From Halobacteriales archaeon (GTDB lineage Archaea; Halobacteriota; Halobacteria; Halobacteriales; SKNY01): a DNA stretch of 32,035 bases. Made by a program: the position numbers and the translations under genes. Below are positions 6,603-15,472 of this stretch, one piece after another (position 1 is the stretch's first letter; the number at the start of each line of letters is the position of its first letter). Location of the stretch: NCBI GenBank assembly GCA_007118975.1, contig SKQO01000124.1, forward strand, positions 1 through 32,035. Reading direction: 5' to 3'. The notes below the pieces were generated by a model. It had not been told where the DNA came from and made no database searches. It saw nothing but the letters and a program-made list of their open reading frames with translations.

Positions 6603-8708
6603 GTGCAGATCGCGCCAGGGGCCTTCGAGACCGCCATCAGAAACCGGTCGTTTCGACTTGCGGTGTTTGACGTCGAAATGCGCCAATGGACTGACCAGTG
6701 GACCCTGGACGCGCCGATCGCGCTCGAAACGGCCATCAGCACGTTTGCGGACCTCGACGTCTGTCATCGCCCCGATGGCGGCCTATGGCTACCGCTCCAC
6801 GAGGAGGAAAGCGCCGAGCTGTCTGGCGAGGTGCTGATCGTCGACGACGCCGCGAATCCAACCACGGTGTCGTTTTATGACTTCTCCCGACGGGAGCCAG
6901 TGCAACTTCCGATCGACGAGTGTCGAACCCTGTACCCGGCCTGGCGGGTGCGATTTTGGACCGGGGACGAGGAGCCCCCGTCGCCTCCTGGATTCGTCAC
7001 GGCTCACCCGTCATCCGAAACCCCGTTTCCAGCATCCGGGGCGATCAGCGGCGGAGACGGGGACGCAGATGCATGGCTGGACCGCGTCCGATCCGCGCTC
7101 GTGGCCGGGCGGGAACGGGAGCGCGAGGATTACCGAACCACGAGTGACCGGGAATCGACCCCGGATGACGCGCTCACCGGACTCGTCCCCGCTGGTCTAG
7201 CGGTCGACGATTACGGCCAGCAGATCCTTAAGCTGCGACTGCCGGTCGACCACGCGGCAGCCTCGGTGGAGGACGCAGATATCGACCAGGGCGACGATGT
7301 GCTCGTCGACGGGCCTGACGCCGCTGGCTTACCCGTGGAGGCAGCCGTACTCGATTACGATGACGAAACCGTCTCACTCGGTGTCTACTGGGATACGGCG
7401 AGCGGTCCGGAAGCCGAAACGACACTCACCGACGACACCAGGACCGATTTCCTCATCAGGCCGTTGGTCCGGACAAGACGATTACGTGCCGTAGAGTCGT
7501 CACTCGAACATCTATCGCGGACCGACAGGGCGAAACAGGTGTACGCGGGGACGGCAACCCTTCGCTTTGCCGACGCGCCCGATCCGCCGGTCGATATCGA
7601 ACTCGATCGCTACCAGCGGCGGGCTGTCAGCCGTGCACTCGCTGCCGAGGACTGTTGTGTCGTCCATGCGCCGCCGTGGACGGGTGCGGGGCGGGTGATC
7701 GGCGGCATCGTGCGCGGATGCCTGGAGACGAATCGGACGGTCGGTCTCTTTGCGCCGACGAGCCATGCGATCGATACGGCACTGGGCGAACTCGTCGGCA
7801 AGGATGGACTGTTGCCGGATCTCAAAACGTACGCCCGGGTGGACGACGGGACCTCACCCACCACGCCTCACGCGGCCGATCTTGTGGGGGTTCCATTGGA
7901 TCTCGACCGATCGGTTGACATCACCGTCGATGTCGGCATTCTGGATCAAGCCGGTCGGTGCGACGTCGCGACGGCGGCGAGAGCGTTTGCCGTCGCTGAT
8001 CGACTCGTCCTCGTTGGCGATCCCCACCAGTTACCGCCACGTGAACCACTCGTTCCGGCCGATGCGGATCTTCCCCCCTCGATCTTCGATCACCTGGCGA
8101 CCGCCTACGACGGGGACCTCCGCCAGCGGCTCCGTTGTCAGTATGCGATGAACCAGGGGATTGCGATGTATCCGAACCATGCGTGGTACGACGGGGAACT
8201 GATTCACGGCTCCGCGAACCGGAGATGGGCGATCGACGGACTGCCGCCTCTCGCGGTGGTCGATGTCGACGGAGACGTTCGCCGGACACCCACCGGATCC
8301 TGGTTTTCCGATGCCGAGTGTGATCGGATCGTGACGGAACTCCAACGCGTACTCGATCGGAGTGTCGAACCCGCGGACATCGGCGTGGTGACGCCTGCCT
8401 CCGCACAAATCGGCAAAGTGCGAGCCGCGATCCGTGATGCCATCCCCGAGGCCGCCGAGGAGATCGTCGTCGACAGGCCAGCCAACGTGTCGTGTATCGG
8501 ACGGGACGTGATCATCGTCTCGCTGCTCGAGGGGGCGGATCGTGAGGAGGAGCAATGGACGAAATCACGGCTGAACGTCGCACTCACCCGGGCGCGCAAG
8601 CGGCTCGTCCTGGTGGGGAACTGGACGAGCGCCCGGGAGTCCGGTCCCAAACGGCCGGTCGCCGCACTGGCAGCGTTCCTCGCCGATCGCGGATTGCTCC
8701 CGACGTGA
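6603..8708 (+). CDS. UPF1/DNA2-like superfamily 1 helicase homologue with degenerate catalytic motifs
   Basis: The protein has 701 residues. Residues 1-about 330 are an acidic N-terminal region I do not recognise. The C-terminal half follows the superfamily-1B helicase plan: a Q-like motif (LDRYQRRAV), motif Ia (LFAPTSHAIDTAL), motif III (LVLVGDPHQLPP), SIFDHL, and motif VI (RLNVALTRARKRLVLVGN from 656). Key catalytic positions are changed. Walker A reads APPWTGAG at 356-363 instead of GPPGTGKT. Walker B reads DQAG at 448-451 instead of DEAG. The usual QYRM reads QYAM at 513-516. Motif V reads SCIGRD near 630-635 instead of a QG pair. The frame is open throughout, so this is not a decayed pseudogene. 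It probably cannot hydrolyse ATP normally and may be a nucleic-acid-binding or regulatory pseudo-helicase. GTG start chosen from the TATA spacing; the first ATG is at residue 27. Confidence 0.85.
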   Translation: MQIAPGAFETAIRNRSFRLAVFDVEMRQWTDQWTLDAPIALETAISTFADLDVCHRPDGGLWLPLHEEESAELSGEVLIVDDAANPTTVSFYDFSRREPVQLPIDECRTLYPAWRVRFWTGDEEPPSPPGFVTAHPSSETPFPASGAISGGDGDADAWLDRVRSALVAGREREREDYRTTSDRESTPDDALTGLVPAGLAVDDYGQQILKLRLPVDHAAASVEDADIDQGDDVLVDGPDAAGLPVEAAVLDYDDETVSLGVYWDTASGPEAETTLTDDTRTDFLIRPLVRTRRLRAVESSLEHLSRTDRAKQVYAGTATLRFADAPDPPVDIELDRYQRRAVSRALAAEDCCVVHAPPWTGAGRVIGGIVRGCLETNRTVGLFAPTSHAIDTALGELVGKDGLLPDLKTYARVDDGTSPTTPHAADLVGVPLDLDRSVDITVDVGILDQAGRCDVATAARAFAVADRLVLVGDPHQLPPREPLVPADADLPPSIFDHLATAYDGDLRQRLRCQYAMNQGIAMYPNHAWYDGELIHGSANRRWAIDGLPPLAVVDVDGDVRRTPTGSWFSDAECDRIVTELQRVLDRSVEPADIGVVTPASAQIGKVRAAIRDAIPEAAEEIVVDRPANVSCIGRDVIIVSLLEGADREEEQWTKSRLNVALTRARKRLVLVGNWTSARESGPKRPVAALAAFLADRGLLPT

Positions 8709-8761
8709 TCGTCTGGGAAGCACGAACATTCAATTCCCCCTCCCATCAACCGCAACGTACT

Positions 8762-9199
8762 ATGAGCGAGCGGGGCAGGAAGGTGGGGTTCGTCGGGCGG
8801 GCATCGATGGTGATTGTGAGCGCGACACTCCTTCTGACGGCCAGCTTTCTGGGCATCCTGGCGACGATCAACCGAGAAATCGCGGGGGTCCAGTCCAGGA
8901 TCCCGTGGTATCTCCTGATCGCGGGGCTGGCGTTCGTTACCACGATCGTCCTCCTCGAGGATTACGGCGCGACGGGACGGGAAATCATCGTCACGTCGAC
9001 CGTCGTGGGGATCCTGGGGTTCATCGTGGGATCGCTCAGTGTCGAGGGAGTCATCTTTACCATCAGGTTTCCGGAGGATGTGTTCGTTTCACGACTGGTG
9101 CTTTACTTCCTTGCAGCAGGGCTCATCGGCACCGGTGTCGCCTACTGGGCGCTCCGACACTGGCGGGAATTTACCGGGAAGGAACCACAGCGACTCTGA
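8762..9199 (+). CDS. Small four-helix membrane protein, unknown function
   Basis: The 145-residue protein has a short basic N-terminus (MSERGRKVGFVGR) and four hydrophobic segments at about residues 14-37, 47-62, 73-95 and 106-127, followed by a charged tail. I do not recognise the family with certainty; the layout matches small conserved haloarchaeal membrane proteins of unknown function. The reading frame remains open upstream to 8555, but that part overlaps the helicase-like gene and does not resemble protein. The ATG at 8762 sits directly before a normal membrane-protein N-terminus. It lies 53 bases downstream of the helicase-like gene on the same strand and could be co-transcribed with it. 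It converges with the HerA-like gene. Confidence 0.78.
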   Translation: MSERGRKVGFVGRASMVIVSATLLLTASFLGILATINREIAGVQSRIPWYLLIAGLAFVTTIVLLEDYGATGREIIVTSTVVGILGFIVGSLSVEGVIFTIRFPEDVFVSRLVLYFLAAGLIGTGVAYWALRHWREFTGKEPQRL

Positions 9200-9352
9200 T
9201 ATCTCCTCGGACTGCAGCATGAGAATCCATGACTTCGCATTTACATTCGATCGTCCGACCAGTCGTGCCAGCAACTTTCCACAGGCGCGTCATCCCCACA
9301 GGGTCCACGGCGGATCGTTTCCAGAGGAGTACCGATGGGGGGCACCGCCAGC

Positions 9353-10633
9353 TCAGGTCGAACGGAGGCGGTACATGGTCAGCCGCAAGTGATAGGCCAC
9401 CAGCCTCGCGGTATACGTGACCAACTGGGTGAGCTCGATCAGGCTGCCGGCAACGCCATCGCGGTCGGCCGGACGCGGGGGTGGTTGCGGCCGCCCAGTC
9501 TGTTGTGGTCGACTGCGCGACCGTCCACTGTCGCTTCCCTGCTGATCGACGGTCCGGAGAATGCTTCGAAGCTCTTCGACCTCTGCCGCGAGCACCTCCG
9601 CTCGGCGATGTTCGTTCTCGTAGGCCTCGACCAGTTCCTCGGCTTCGAGGGAATCCGGCTCGATGTCGGTCCCGTCCTCGTCCTCGAGGTCGAACGTTTC
9701 GATCCCGATGTCGTCGCCGCTGGTCCGGTCGCTCGATCCGTTCGCCGACGTCGTGATGACGTCGAGACTCGATAGCTGGTCGCTGGCGGCGTCCGCGAGG
9801 GCAGTTGCTGCCCCCCGGTCGGATCCCTGTTCGTATCGATCGAGCCCCGGGGTTGCCCCCGCATCAAGCGTCCGTTTGCGTTTGAACTTCACCCGCTCGA
9901 CCGTGTCGTCCCAGTCCGTCATCAGGATGCCTTCACCGGCCTCGAAGTCCTGGATGGCAGTCGCTTTCTCGCTCCCGAGGATGTTCCTGACGACGTTCAG
10001 GTCGGTCTCCCAGGTGAGCCGGTGCCAGACCATCCAGTCGCACTGGGTGATGAAATCCTTGTCGACCGAGGAGGGGCGTTGTGACATCCCGCAAATCCCC
10101 AGACCACGTTTACGCCCCCGTTTGGCGACCCGTTCCAGGAGGGCGGCGAGATCCGTGCTGCCACCGGTCTGTGGGAGATACTCCTGCATCTCCTCGACCA
10201 TCAGCAGGAACGGCTTTCGGACGTCCTTCTCCAGCTGGTAGAGCTCCGTGACCACGGATTCGATCACCGCCTCCGCATCGTCTGCATCAAAATAGCCCGA
10301 CACGTCGAGCACGACCGGGACGTTTCCCTCGAGGGCCGTAACCGCGATCTCGTGGCCGTCCTCGGCGGCGACGACCTCGTCGCAGTGGTCGTCAGCGCCG
10401 ACGTGGAGCATCTCGAATTCCTCTTTCAGTCCGTAGTACTCGCCCTCCGTGTCGATAATGAGCAAGCCGTACTCCCGCTCAAGCAACTCTTCCGCGATGA
10501 CGCTCGCGGTGTTGGATTTCCCGGATCCGGATTTCCCGGTGATAAATCCACGTCCTGTCAGGATCTCGATCACCGGCAAGGTCTTGGCATCCTCGGTGAC
10601 CACGATCCATTCGTCGCGTCGATCCCCCGCCAT
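9353..10633 (-). CDS. HerA-like (DUF87) DNA translocase-type ATPase with C-terminal extension
   Basis: The 426-residue protein starts with a compact HerA/FtsK-superfamily ATPase. GFITGKSGSGKSNTA has Walker A at 33-40. LLIIDTEGEYYGL follows, and FLLMVEEMQEYLP at 142-154 is Walker B with a double glutamate. KRGRKRGLGICGMSQRPSSV contains the conserved glutamine and arginine of the family. After about residue 270 comes a Ser/Asp/Glu-rich linker, then a probable coiled coil (EELVEAYENEHRRAEVLAAE, about 330-360), a Pro/Gln/Arg-rich stretch, and an amphipathic C-terminal helix. HerA pumps DNA with the nuclease NurA in end resection, but no nurA is visible here, so the role may differ. ATG at 10633 is chosen over the TTG just before it. 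Confidence 0.88.
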   Translation of the reverse strand: MAGDRRDEWIVVTEDAKTLPVIEILTGRGFITGKSGSGKSNTASVIAEELLEREYGLLIIDTEGEYYGLKEEFEMLHVGADDHCDEVVAAEDGHEIAVTALEGNVPVVLDVSGYFDADDAEAVIESVVTELYQLEKDVRKPFLLMVEEMQEYLPQTGGSTDLAALLERVAKRGRKRGLGICGMSQRPSSVDKDFITQCDWMVWHRLTWETDLNVVRNILGSEKATAIQDFEAGEGILMTDWDDTVERVKFKRKRTLDAGATPGLDRYEQGSDRGAATALADAASDQLSSLDVITTSANGSSDRTSGDDIGIETFDLEDEDGTDIEPDSLEAEELVEAYENEHRRAEVLAAEVEELRSILRTVDQQGSDSGRSRSRPQQTGRPQPPPRPADRDGVAGSLIELTQLVTYTARLVAYHLRLTMYRLRST

Positions 10634-10707
10634 CAATTGCTCAAACCTTCGTGGATTAGCGTAATAGGTTTACGGGCTGGTCCGACGCGCGGCTGACGAC
10701 GGCGGGC

Positions 10708-12102
10708 TCATTCGAGCGACCCCGCGGCCTCCCGCACCAGTCCGTCGATGATCTCGGGGGTGGTCGGATGGAAGGCCCGGTCCGGAACGTCGCGCACGTC
10801 CATGCCTGCCTCGATTAGCACCTGCATCGTCTTGGCCATGGTATCTGCCTGGTAATGGACGCCCACGTACCCGAGCACCGTGCCGTCCCCGGCGACGACC
10901 AGTCGGGCGAGGCCGCCGGGAACGTCCTTCACCTTGAACACCCCGTCGTCGCTCGCATACCGTTCCGCGACGATGGGATCGTACCCCTCCTCACGCGCCT
11001 CGTCCTCGGTAAGCCCGAGACGAGCGTACGGATAGTTGCCCAGCCCCGAGAAGATCACCTGGTGTTTTGTGAACGTGAACGGCTGTGGCGTGTTGCCCTC
11101 GCGTTGGGCGAGGAGGTTGTCCGCGGCGTGATAGCCCTGCTCCTTTGCGACGTGCAAGATTGGTTCCCACCCGTTCGCATCGCCCACGACGTACACCCGC
11201 TCGTCCGCGACCGACTGGAGTGTCGGCATGATCAGTTGGCCGTCCTGCGGGAGCGACGTCCGTTCGAGGCCGAGGCCGTCGAGTGACGGACGTCGACCGG
11301 TGAACAGATACAGCTCTTCGGCATCGATCGTGCGCTCTTGGCCATCTTCCTCGATGGTCAGTCGGACGTCGCCCGACGACGTCCGCTCGAGTTCCTGCTC
11401 GTAGGCGTGTGTCCGGATGTCCACCCCGTAGGCCTCCCGATAGTGATCGAGGATCCAGTCGCCGATCGCGGGATCAACCGCATCAAGCGGCTGCGCGTCG
11501 TGCTCGATCACCGTCAGATCCACGTCGCCCACGGTGGCGAGGTACGGCACCAGCTCCAGTCCCACGGCACCGAACCCCATGACAACGCCACTATCGGGGA
11601 ACGATCTTGCGTCGAGCACGTCCGCACTGGTCTGATACTCGACGTCCTCGATCCCCGGGAGCGGCGGGACGTTGACGGTCGATCCCGTCGCAATGAAGAC
11701 GTAATCTGCCTCGATCTCTCTCCCACCGACTGCGACGACACGATCGTCGACGAACTCGGCGGTATCGTGCAGAAAGGTCACGTCATCGCGGCCGCCCATT
11801 CCGTCGACAGCAGCCCGCCGGTGGCTCGCAAACGACTGTACGTGGTCGTTCTTCCGATCCACGATCGCATCGATGTCGGGTGAAATCTCGGCCTCGAGGC
11901 GCTCGTCCGCGTGTGCTTGATGCATGTGTGCCCCAGCGGACAGAACGTCCTTCGAGGGCATGCAGCCCCGGAGAATACACAGTCCCCCTCCCGGGTCGCC
12001 GTCGTCGATCAACGTCAGCTCCACGTCCGGCTCCTCGACCAATCGCTCCGCCACCGCGACACCTGCACTCCCGTAGGCGCCAATGACGACCACATGATCC
12101 AT
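10708..12102 (-). CDS. FAD-dependent pyridine nucleotide-disulfide oxidoreductase, dihydrolipoamide dehydrogenase-like
   Basis: The 464-residue protein has the layout of class I flavin disulfide reductases. The N-terminal FAD loop is VVVIGAYGSAGVAVAERL. The redox-active pair is in GGLCILRGCMPSK (C42 and C47). YVFIATGS and SGVVMGFGAVGLELVPYLA (NAD-binding loop) follow, then VYVVGDANG for the second FAD contact. A dimerisation domain ends in FHPTTPEI, matching the catalytic His-Glu of the HPTxxE motif. Family members are dihydrolipoamide dehydrogenase, mercuric reductase and soluble transhydrogenase. No 2-oxoacid dehydrogenase E1/E2 or mercury gene is nearby, and CILRGC differs from the textbook CLNVGC, so the substrate is unassigned. 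ATG at 12102 starts directly at the FAD fold; a TTG at 12126 is less likely. Confidence 0.88.
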   Translation of the reverse strand: MDHVVVIGAYGSAGVAVAERLVEEPDVELTLIDDGDPGGGLCILRGCMPSKDVLSAGAHMHQAHADERLEAEISPDIDAIVDRKNDHVQSFASHRRAAVDGMGGRDDVTFLHDTAEFVDDRVVAVGGREIEADYVFIATGSTVNVPPLPGIEDVEYQTSADVLDARSFPDSGVVMGFGAVGLELVPYLATVGDVDLTVIEHDAQPLDAVDPAIGDWILDHYREAYGVDIRTHAYEQELERTSSGDVRLTIEEDGQERTIDAEELYLFTGRRPSLDGLGLERTSLPQDGQLIMPTLQSVADERVYVVGDANGWEPILHVAKEQGYHAADNLLAQREGNTPQPFTFTKHQVIFSGLGNYPYARLGLTEDEAREEGYDPIVAERYASDDGVFKVKDVPGGLARLVVAGDGTVLGYVGVHYQADTMAKTMQVLIEAGMDVRDVPDRAFHPTTPEIIDGLVREAAGSLE

Positions 12103-12446
12103 GACAGAAGATTTCGGGTCGATCAATTAGCCGTTTTGTTCGGTCGGACGTCGAAGGTACAAGGCCGGTATCCAATCAATCCGCGGGGGCCGGCAATCGC
12201 ATGTCGGTGCGGATCCTAATCTGAGAACCTCCAGTGGCCGTGAAAACTGCCACAATTCACCCGATAGGCGCACTCAGCCGGGCCCCATCCAGCTATCGAT
12301 GACGCCCAGTCTCGTTCTCACGGACATTCCATCGTATGTCTGCAGTACGCGTTTCGACCCGGCAATGGGACAGACGATTATCGGCGATCGCCATCGACTG
12401 AACGGGCAGTATCACACCCGTCGCTACTTGATCGCCGGATTTTTCA
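12103..12446. other. Intergenic stretch without a supported gene
   Basis: This stretch of 344 bases lies between the oxidoreductase start and the end of the KDG kinase gene. It should hold the promoter of the oxidoreductase gene and any terminator of the kinase gene. A 68-codon open frame on the plus strand (12299-12505) runs into the kinase gene and does not look like protein. I see no tRNA and no clear repeat. Confidence 0.6.
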
Positions 12447-13400
12447 TCACCGGTCGATACCCCCCGTTTCGGCCTCGACGACCGCCTCGACCTCTTCACG
12501 GGTAATGACGGCGATGTCGCCCGGGATGGTCCGTTTGAGTGCCGCCGCGGCCGCGCCGTATTCGAGTGCCTCGACCATGTCGTGGCCAGTAAGTCGATAT
12601 CCCAGCAGCACGCCGAGGAAGGCGTCGCCGGTACCGATCGGATCGTAGGTGTCCGAGTGGAACGCTTCCTGTTCGAGATACTCCCCCTCGTGGACCGCAG
12701 CTGCCCCTTCGGCACCTCTGGTCAGAATGACGGTCTCGCAGTTCCAGGACGACGCCAGCGATTCGGCCACGGTCCGTGGCTCGCCTTCCACCTCGAGCAC
12801 GGACGCCGCGTCTCGTTCAGCCACGACGAGAACCTCAATATCGGGGAGGAGCGACTCGATCACCTCCCGGGCCGTCGACGGATCCCACAGCTTCGACCGA
12901 TAGTTCACGTCGAAGACGGTCCGCGTCTCCGCCTCGTTCGCTAACCAGAGCAGGTCGCTCGTCGTCGTCTCGAGCGTCGAGGACAACGCGGGCGTGATAC
13001 CGCTCGTGACGAACAACTCGGCGTCACGGATGCGTTCCGTCGGAAGCTCCTCGGCTGTGGCAGTCGTGACGGCCGCACCGTCGCGATCGTAAATCACGTT
13101 CGTCCCGCGTGGCTCGCCCGCGAATTCGATGTAGTACGTCCCCTGGCGGCCCTCCTCGGTCCAGACGACATCCGTTTCGAGCCCGTAACTGTGGAGGTAG
13201 CTGGTGACCCGACGCCCGAGCGGGGAAGCAGGCAGTTTGGATGTCCACAGCGCATCGGCCCCGACCCGGGCTGCAGCGGTCGCCACGTTGCTCTCTGCGC
13301 CCGCAACCCGAACGTCGAGCGTGTCCGTCGTCTCCAGGCGGGTCTGGCCCGGTGGGGAGTAGCGTAGCATCGACTCGCCGAAACTCACAAGCTCCGTCAT
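12447..13400 (-). CDS. kdgK: 2-keto-3-deoxygluconate kinase-like PfkB sugar kinase
   Basis: The 317-residue PfkB/ribokinase-fold protein is of normal length. It begins TELVSFGESMLRYSPPG, the N-terminus usual for haloarchaeal KDG kinases. VAGAESNVATAAARVGA is the sugar-binding loop, VFDVNYRSKLWD the conserved central motif, VILTRGAEGAA the nucleotide region, and DPIGTGDAFLGVLLG at 253-267 carries the catalytic base D259. KDG kinase makes KDPG in the semi-phosphorylative Entner-Doudoroff pathway used by haloarchaea for glucose. Family resemblance makes KDG the likely substrate, but another keto-sugar is possible. The ATG at 13400 is preceded by a GGAGGG ribosome binding site and a TATA-like box at 13453-13459, so this gene appears to have a short leader, unlike several neighbours. 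It lies 68 bases downstream of mutL. Confidence 0.87.
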   Translation of the reverse strand: MTELVSFGESMLRYSPPGQTRLETTDTLDVRVAGAESNVATAAARVGADALWTSKLPASPLGRRVTSYLHSYGLETDVVWTEEGRQGTYYIEFAGEPRGTNVIYDRDGAAVTTATAEELPTERIRDAELFVTSGITPALSSTLETTTSDLLWLANEAETRTVFDVNYRSKLWDPSTAREVIESLLPDIEVLVVAERDAASVLEVEGEPRTVAESLASSWNCETVILTRGAEGAAAVHEGEYLEQEAFHSDTYDPIGTGDAFLGVLLGYRLTGHDMVEALEYGAAAAALKRTIPGDIAVITREEVEAVVEAETGGIDR

Positions 13401-13452
13401 CAGTCCCCGTCCCTCCGAGCTCCCTTCATGCGTAGGCCTGCACGACTGGCGG

Positions 13453-13459
13453 TAATAAG
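13453..13459 (-). promoter_or_regulatory. TATA-like box of kdgK
   Basis: Reverse strand CTTATTA lies in the gap between the mutL stop and kdgK, about 56 bases before the kdgK ATG. It predicts a leader of about 30 bases containing a GGAGGG ribosome binding site. kdgK can therefore be transcribed apart from mutL. Confidence 0.5.
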
Positions 13460-13468
13460 TCTCCGCGA

Positions 13469-15364
13469 TCAATCGCGCCGTCGCTCCGCATGGCCGGGGT
13501 AGGTCCGTTCGAATCGCTCGGCGAGCTCGTCCTCGTCGATCCGAATGAGGACGGGTCGGCCGTGCGGACAGGCATAGGGATTCTCGCAGGCATCGAGCCG
13601 CTCGAGGAGATCGACAATTGAGCCATCGGAGAGGATCGTGCCCCCTTTGATCGAGGGATGGCAGGCGAGGTCGGCCGTCAACTCGTCGGCGATGGCGTCG
13701 ATTGGCTGGGCTGGATCGGCATCGTCGACGGCTGCGTTAATGGCGTCACGAATGACTGTCGGCGCCATCGGTCGGTCGAGGATGGCGGGTACGGCCGTCA
13801 CCTCGACAGTGCCTTCCTCGGCCACTTCCGCAACAAATCCGAGCGTCGACAGCGCGCGCTCGAGCCCGCGGAACAGGGCTGCCTCGCTCGTCGTCACCGA
13901 AACGCTGACAGGATCCATCAGTTCTTGCCGATCGGCCGTGTCGTCGACACGGGCCCGCAGTTGCTCGTACGTTATCCGCTCGTCTGCTGCATGTTGATCG
14001 ATCAGTACCAGCCCCTCTGGATCCTCGGCGACGACGAACGTTTCGTGTAATTGCCCGAGCACCCGGAGTGGCGGAAGTCGTTCGTAAGATGGCGCCGGCT
14101 CGGACCCATCGAGGGTCTCCTGGTCCAGGCTCGGGGAGAATTTGCGCGACGGGTCGGGACGTGGTCGAGGGGACGGTGTTGGGTCCGCACTCGAGGTTGG
14201 GGATTCCGTTCGCGGGATGGATGTTGTCCCGGCGTCCCCGCCACCGCGTTCTAACGGTTCTGCCTCCGATTCCGATGGGCTGACATCCGTTTCCGCCGGT
14301 CGACCAGTGCCTCGCGGCGCTGTCGAGCGAATGATCCCTGCCTCGCTCAACGTTGCCGCAATCGCTGTCTCGACGACCGTTTCGACGGCATCGGGGTCGT
14401 CGAACCTGACCTCGAGTTTGCGGGGATGGACGTTCACGTCGATGGCAGCCGGATCGAGCTCGCAATCGATCACGGCGAAGGGGTACCGATCGGGGGCCAG
14501 CTGGTTTCCGTAGGCGGCGATGATTGCGTCCCGGATGGGTTTTGCGCGCACGAACCGCCCGTTGACGAATGTCGACAGAAATCGCGGGCGAGACCGGGTC
14601 ACTTCGGGATCGCTCACGTAGCCGTGGACGCGCTCCACTGGCCCCGCATCCGAAGGTGTATCAACGTGAAGCATCGACTCCGCCACCTCCCGGCCGTACA
14701 CCGCGAGGAGTGCCGCCGGCAGGTTTCCGCGCCCGTCGGTCTGAAAGACGTCGCGCCCGTCGTGTGTCAGGGAAACGGCCACGCCGGGATTGGCCAGCGC
14801 GTAGTGGGTAACGATGCGGTTGACGTGGTCGAACTCCGTCTGGGCCGTGCTGAGAAACTCCCGGCGGGCCGGCGTGTTGAAAAACAGTCCTTCGACCTCC
14901 ACGGTCGTGCCGACCGGACAACCTGCTGTCGATTCCTCGACGATCTTCCCGCCTTCGACGTGGACTCGATATCCGTCCGTCGCTGCGGTGTGGGGCCGGC
15001 TGGTGATCGTGAGCTTGGCAACGGTCCCGATCGCGTGGAGCGCTTCGCCGCGAAAGCCGTAGCTCTCGATGCCCGTCTGGAGATCCTCGATCGTTCGCAA
15101 TTTGCTTGTCGTGTGCTGGCGGACAGCGGTCCGCATGCCGTCGGGCGGCATGCCGACCCCGTCATCCCGGACGACGATCCGCTCGATTCCACCGTCCTCG
15201 ACACGCACATCGATCCGCGAGGCGCCGGCGTCCAGACTGTTCTCGACGAGTTCCTTGACGACCGAACCCGGTCGATCGACGACTTCTCCGGCCGCAATCT
15301 GCTCGATCGTCCCCTCGTCCAGGGTGACGATGTCGGGCGGCGTTTCGGTGCTCCCGTCGCTCAC
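13469..15364 (-). CDS. mutL: DNA mismatch repair protein MutL with intact endonuclease motif
   Basis: The 631-residue MutL has an N-terminal GHKL ATPase: ELVENSLDAGA at 38-48, DDGVGM at 67-72, YGFRGEAL at 102-109, then the transducer domain up to about residue 335. A Pro/Ser/Asp-rich linker leads to the C-terminal dimerisation domain. There DQHAADERITYE at 456-467 matches DQHA-x2-E-x4-E, the metal-binding nuclease motif absent from E. coli MutL. LACHPSIKGG and CPHGRPVLIRI complete the metal site. It should nick the daughter strand in methyl-independent mismatch repair with MutS. The GTG at 15364 has a TATA-like box 26 bases upstream; the TTG at 15391 would lie inside that box. mutS is 108 bases upstream on the same strand. 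Confidence 0.96.
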   Translation of the reverse strand: MSDGSTETPPDIVTLDEGTIEQIAAGEVVDRPGSVVKELVENSLDAGASRIDVRVEDGGIERIVVRDDGVGMPPDGMRTAVRQHTTSKLRTIEDLQTGIESYGFRGEALHAIGTVAKLTITSRPHTAATDGYRVHVEGGKIVEESTAGCPVGTTVEVEGLFFNTPARREFLSTAQTEFDHVNRIVTHYALANPGVAVSLTHDGRDVFQTDGRGNLPAALLAVYGREVAESMLHVDTPSDAGPVERVHGYVSDPEVTRSRPRFLSTFVNGRFVRAKPIRDAIIAAYGNQLAPDRYPFAVIDCELDPAAIDVNVHPRKLEVRFDDPDAVETVVETAIAATLSEAGIIRSTAPRGTGRPAETDVSPSESEAEPLERGGGDAGTTSIPRTESPTSSADPTPSPRPRPDPSRKFSPSLDQETLDGSEPAPSYERLPPLRVLGQLHETFVVAEDPEGLVLIDQHAADERITYEQLRARVDDTADRQELMDPVSVSVTTSEAALFRGLERALSTLGFVAEVAEEGTVEVTAVPAILDRPMAPTVIRDAINAAVDDADPAQPIDAIADELTADLACHPSIKGGTILSDGSIVDLLERLDACENPYACPHGRPVLIRIDEDELAERFERTYPGHAERRRD

Positions 15365-15386
15365 ACGGTTGCCTCCACTCGCGAAG

Positions 15387-15393
15387 TACAAAA
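15387..15393 (-). promoter_or_regulatory. TATA-like box of mutL
   Basis: Reverse strand TTTTGTA is centred 26 bases before the mutL GTG at 15364, in the 108-base gap after mutS. It suggests mutL has its own leaderless transcript in addition to any read-through from mutS. Confidence 0.45.
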
Positions 15394-15472
15394 GGGGCGC
15401 TGATGAGCGTGCTGCTAGCCTGGGTGACGGGTTTGATGTACTTTCTCAAGTCGTCTGATCGCCCGGGTGCCG

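Noticed and set aside
12103-12446. Possible tRNA or small gene in the gap before kdgK
   Set aside because: No T-loop consensus with matching acceptor stem was found, and the only open frame runs into kdgK.
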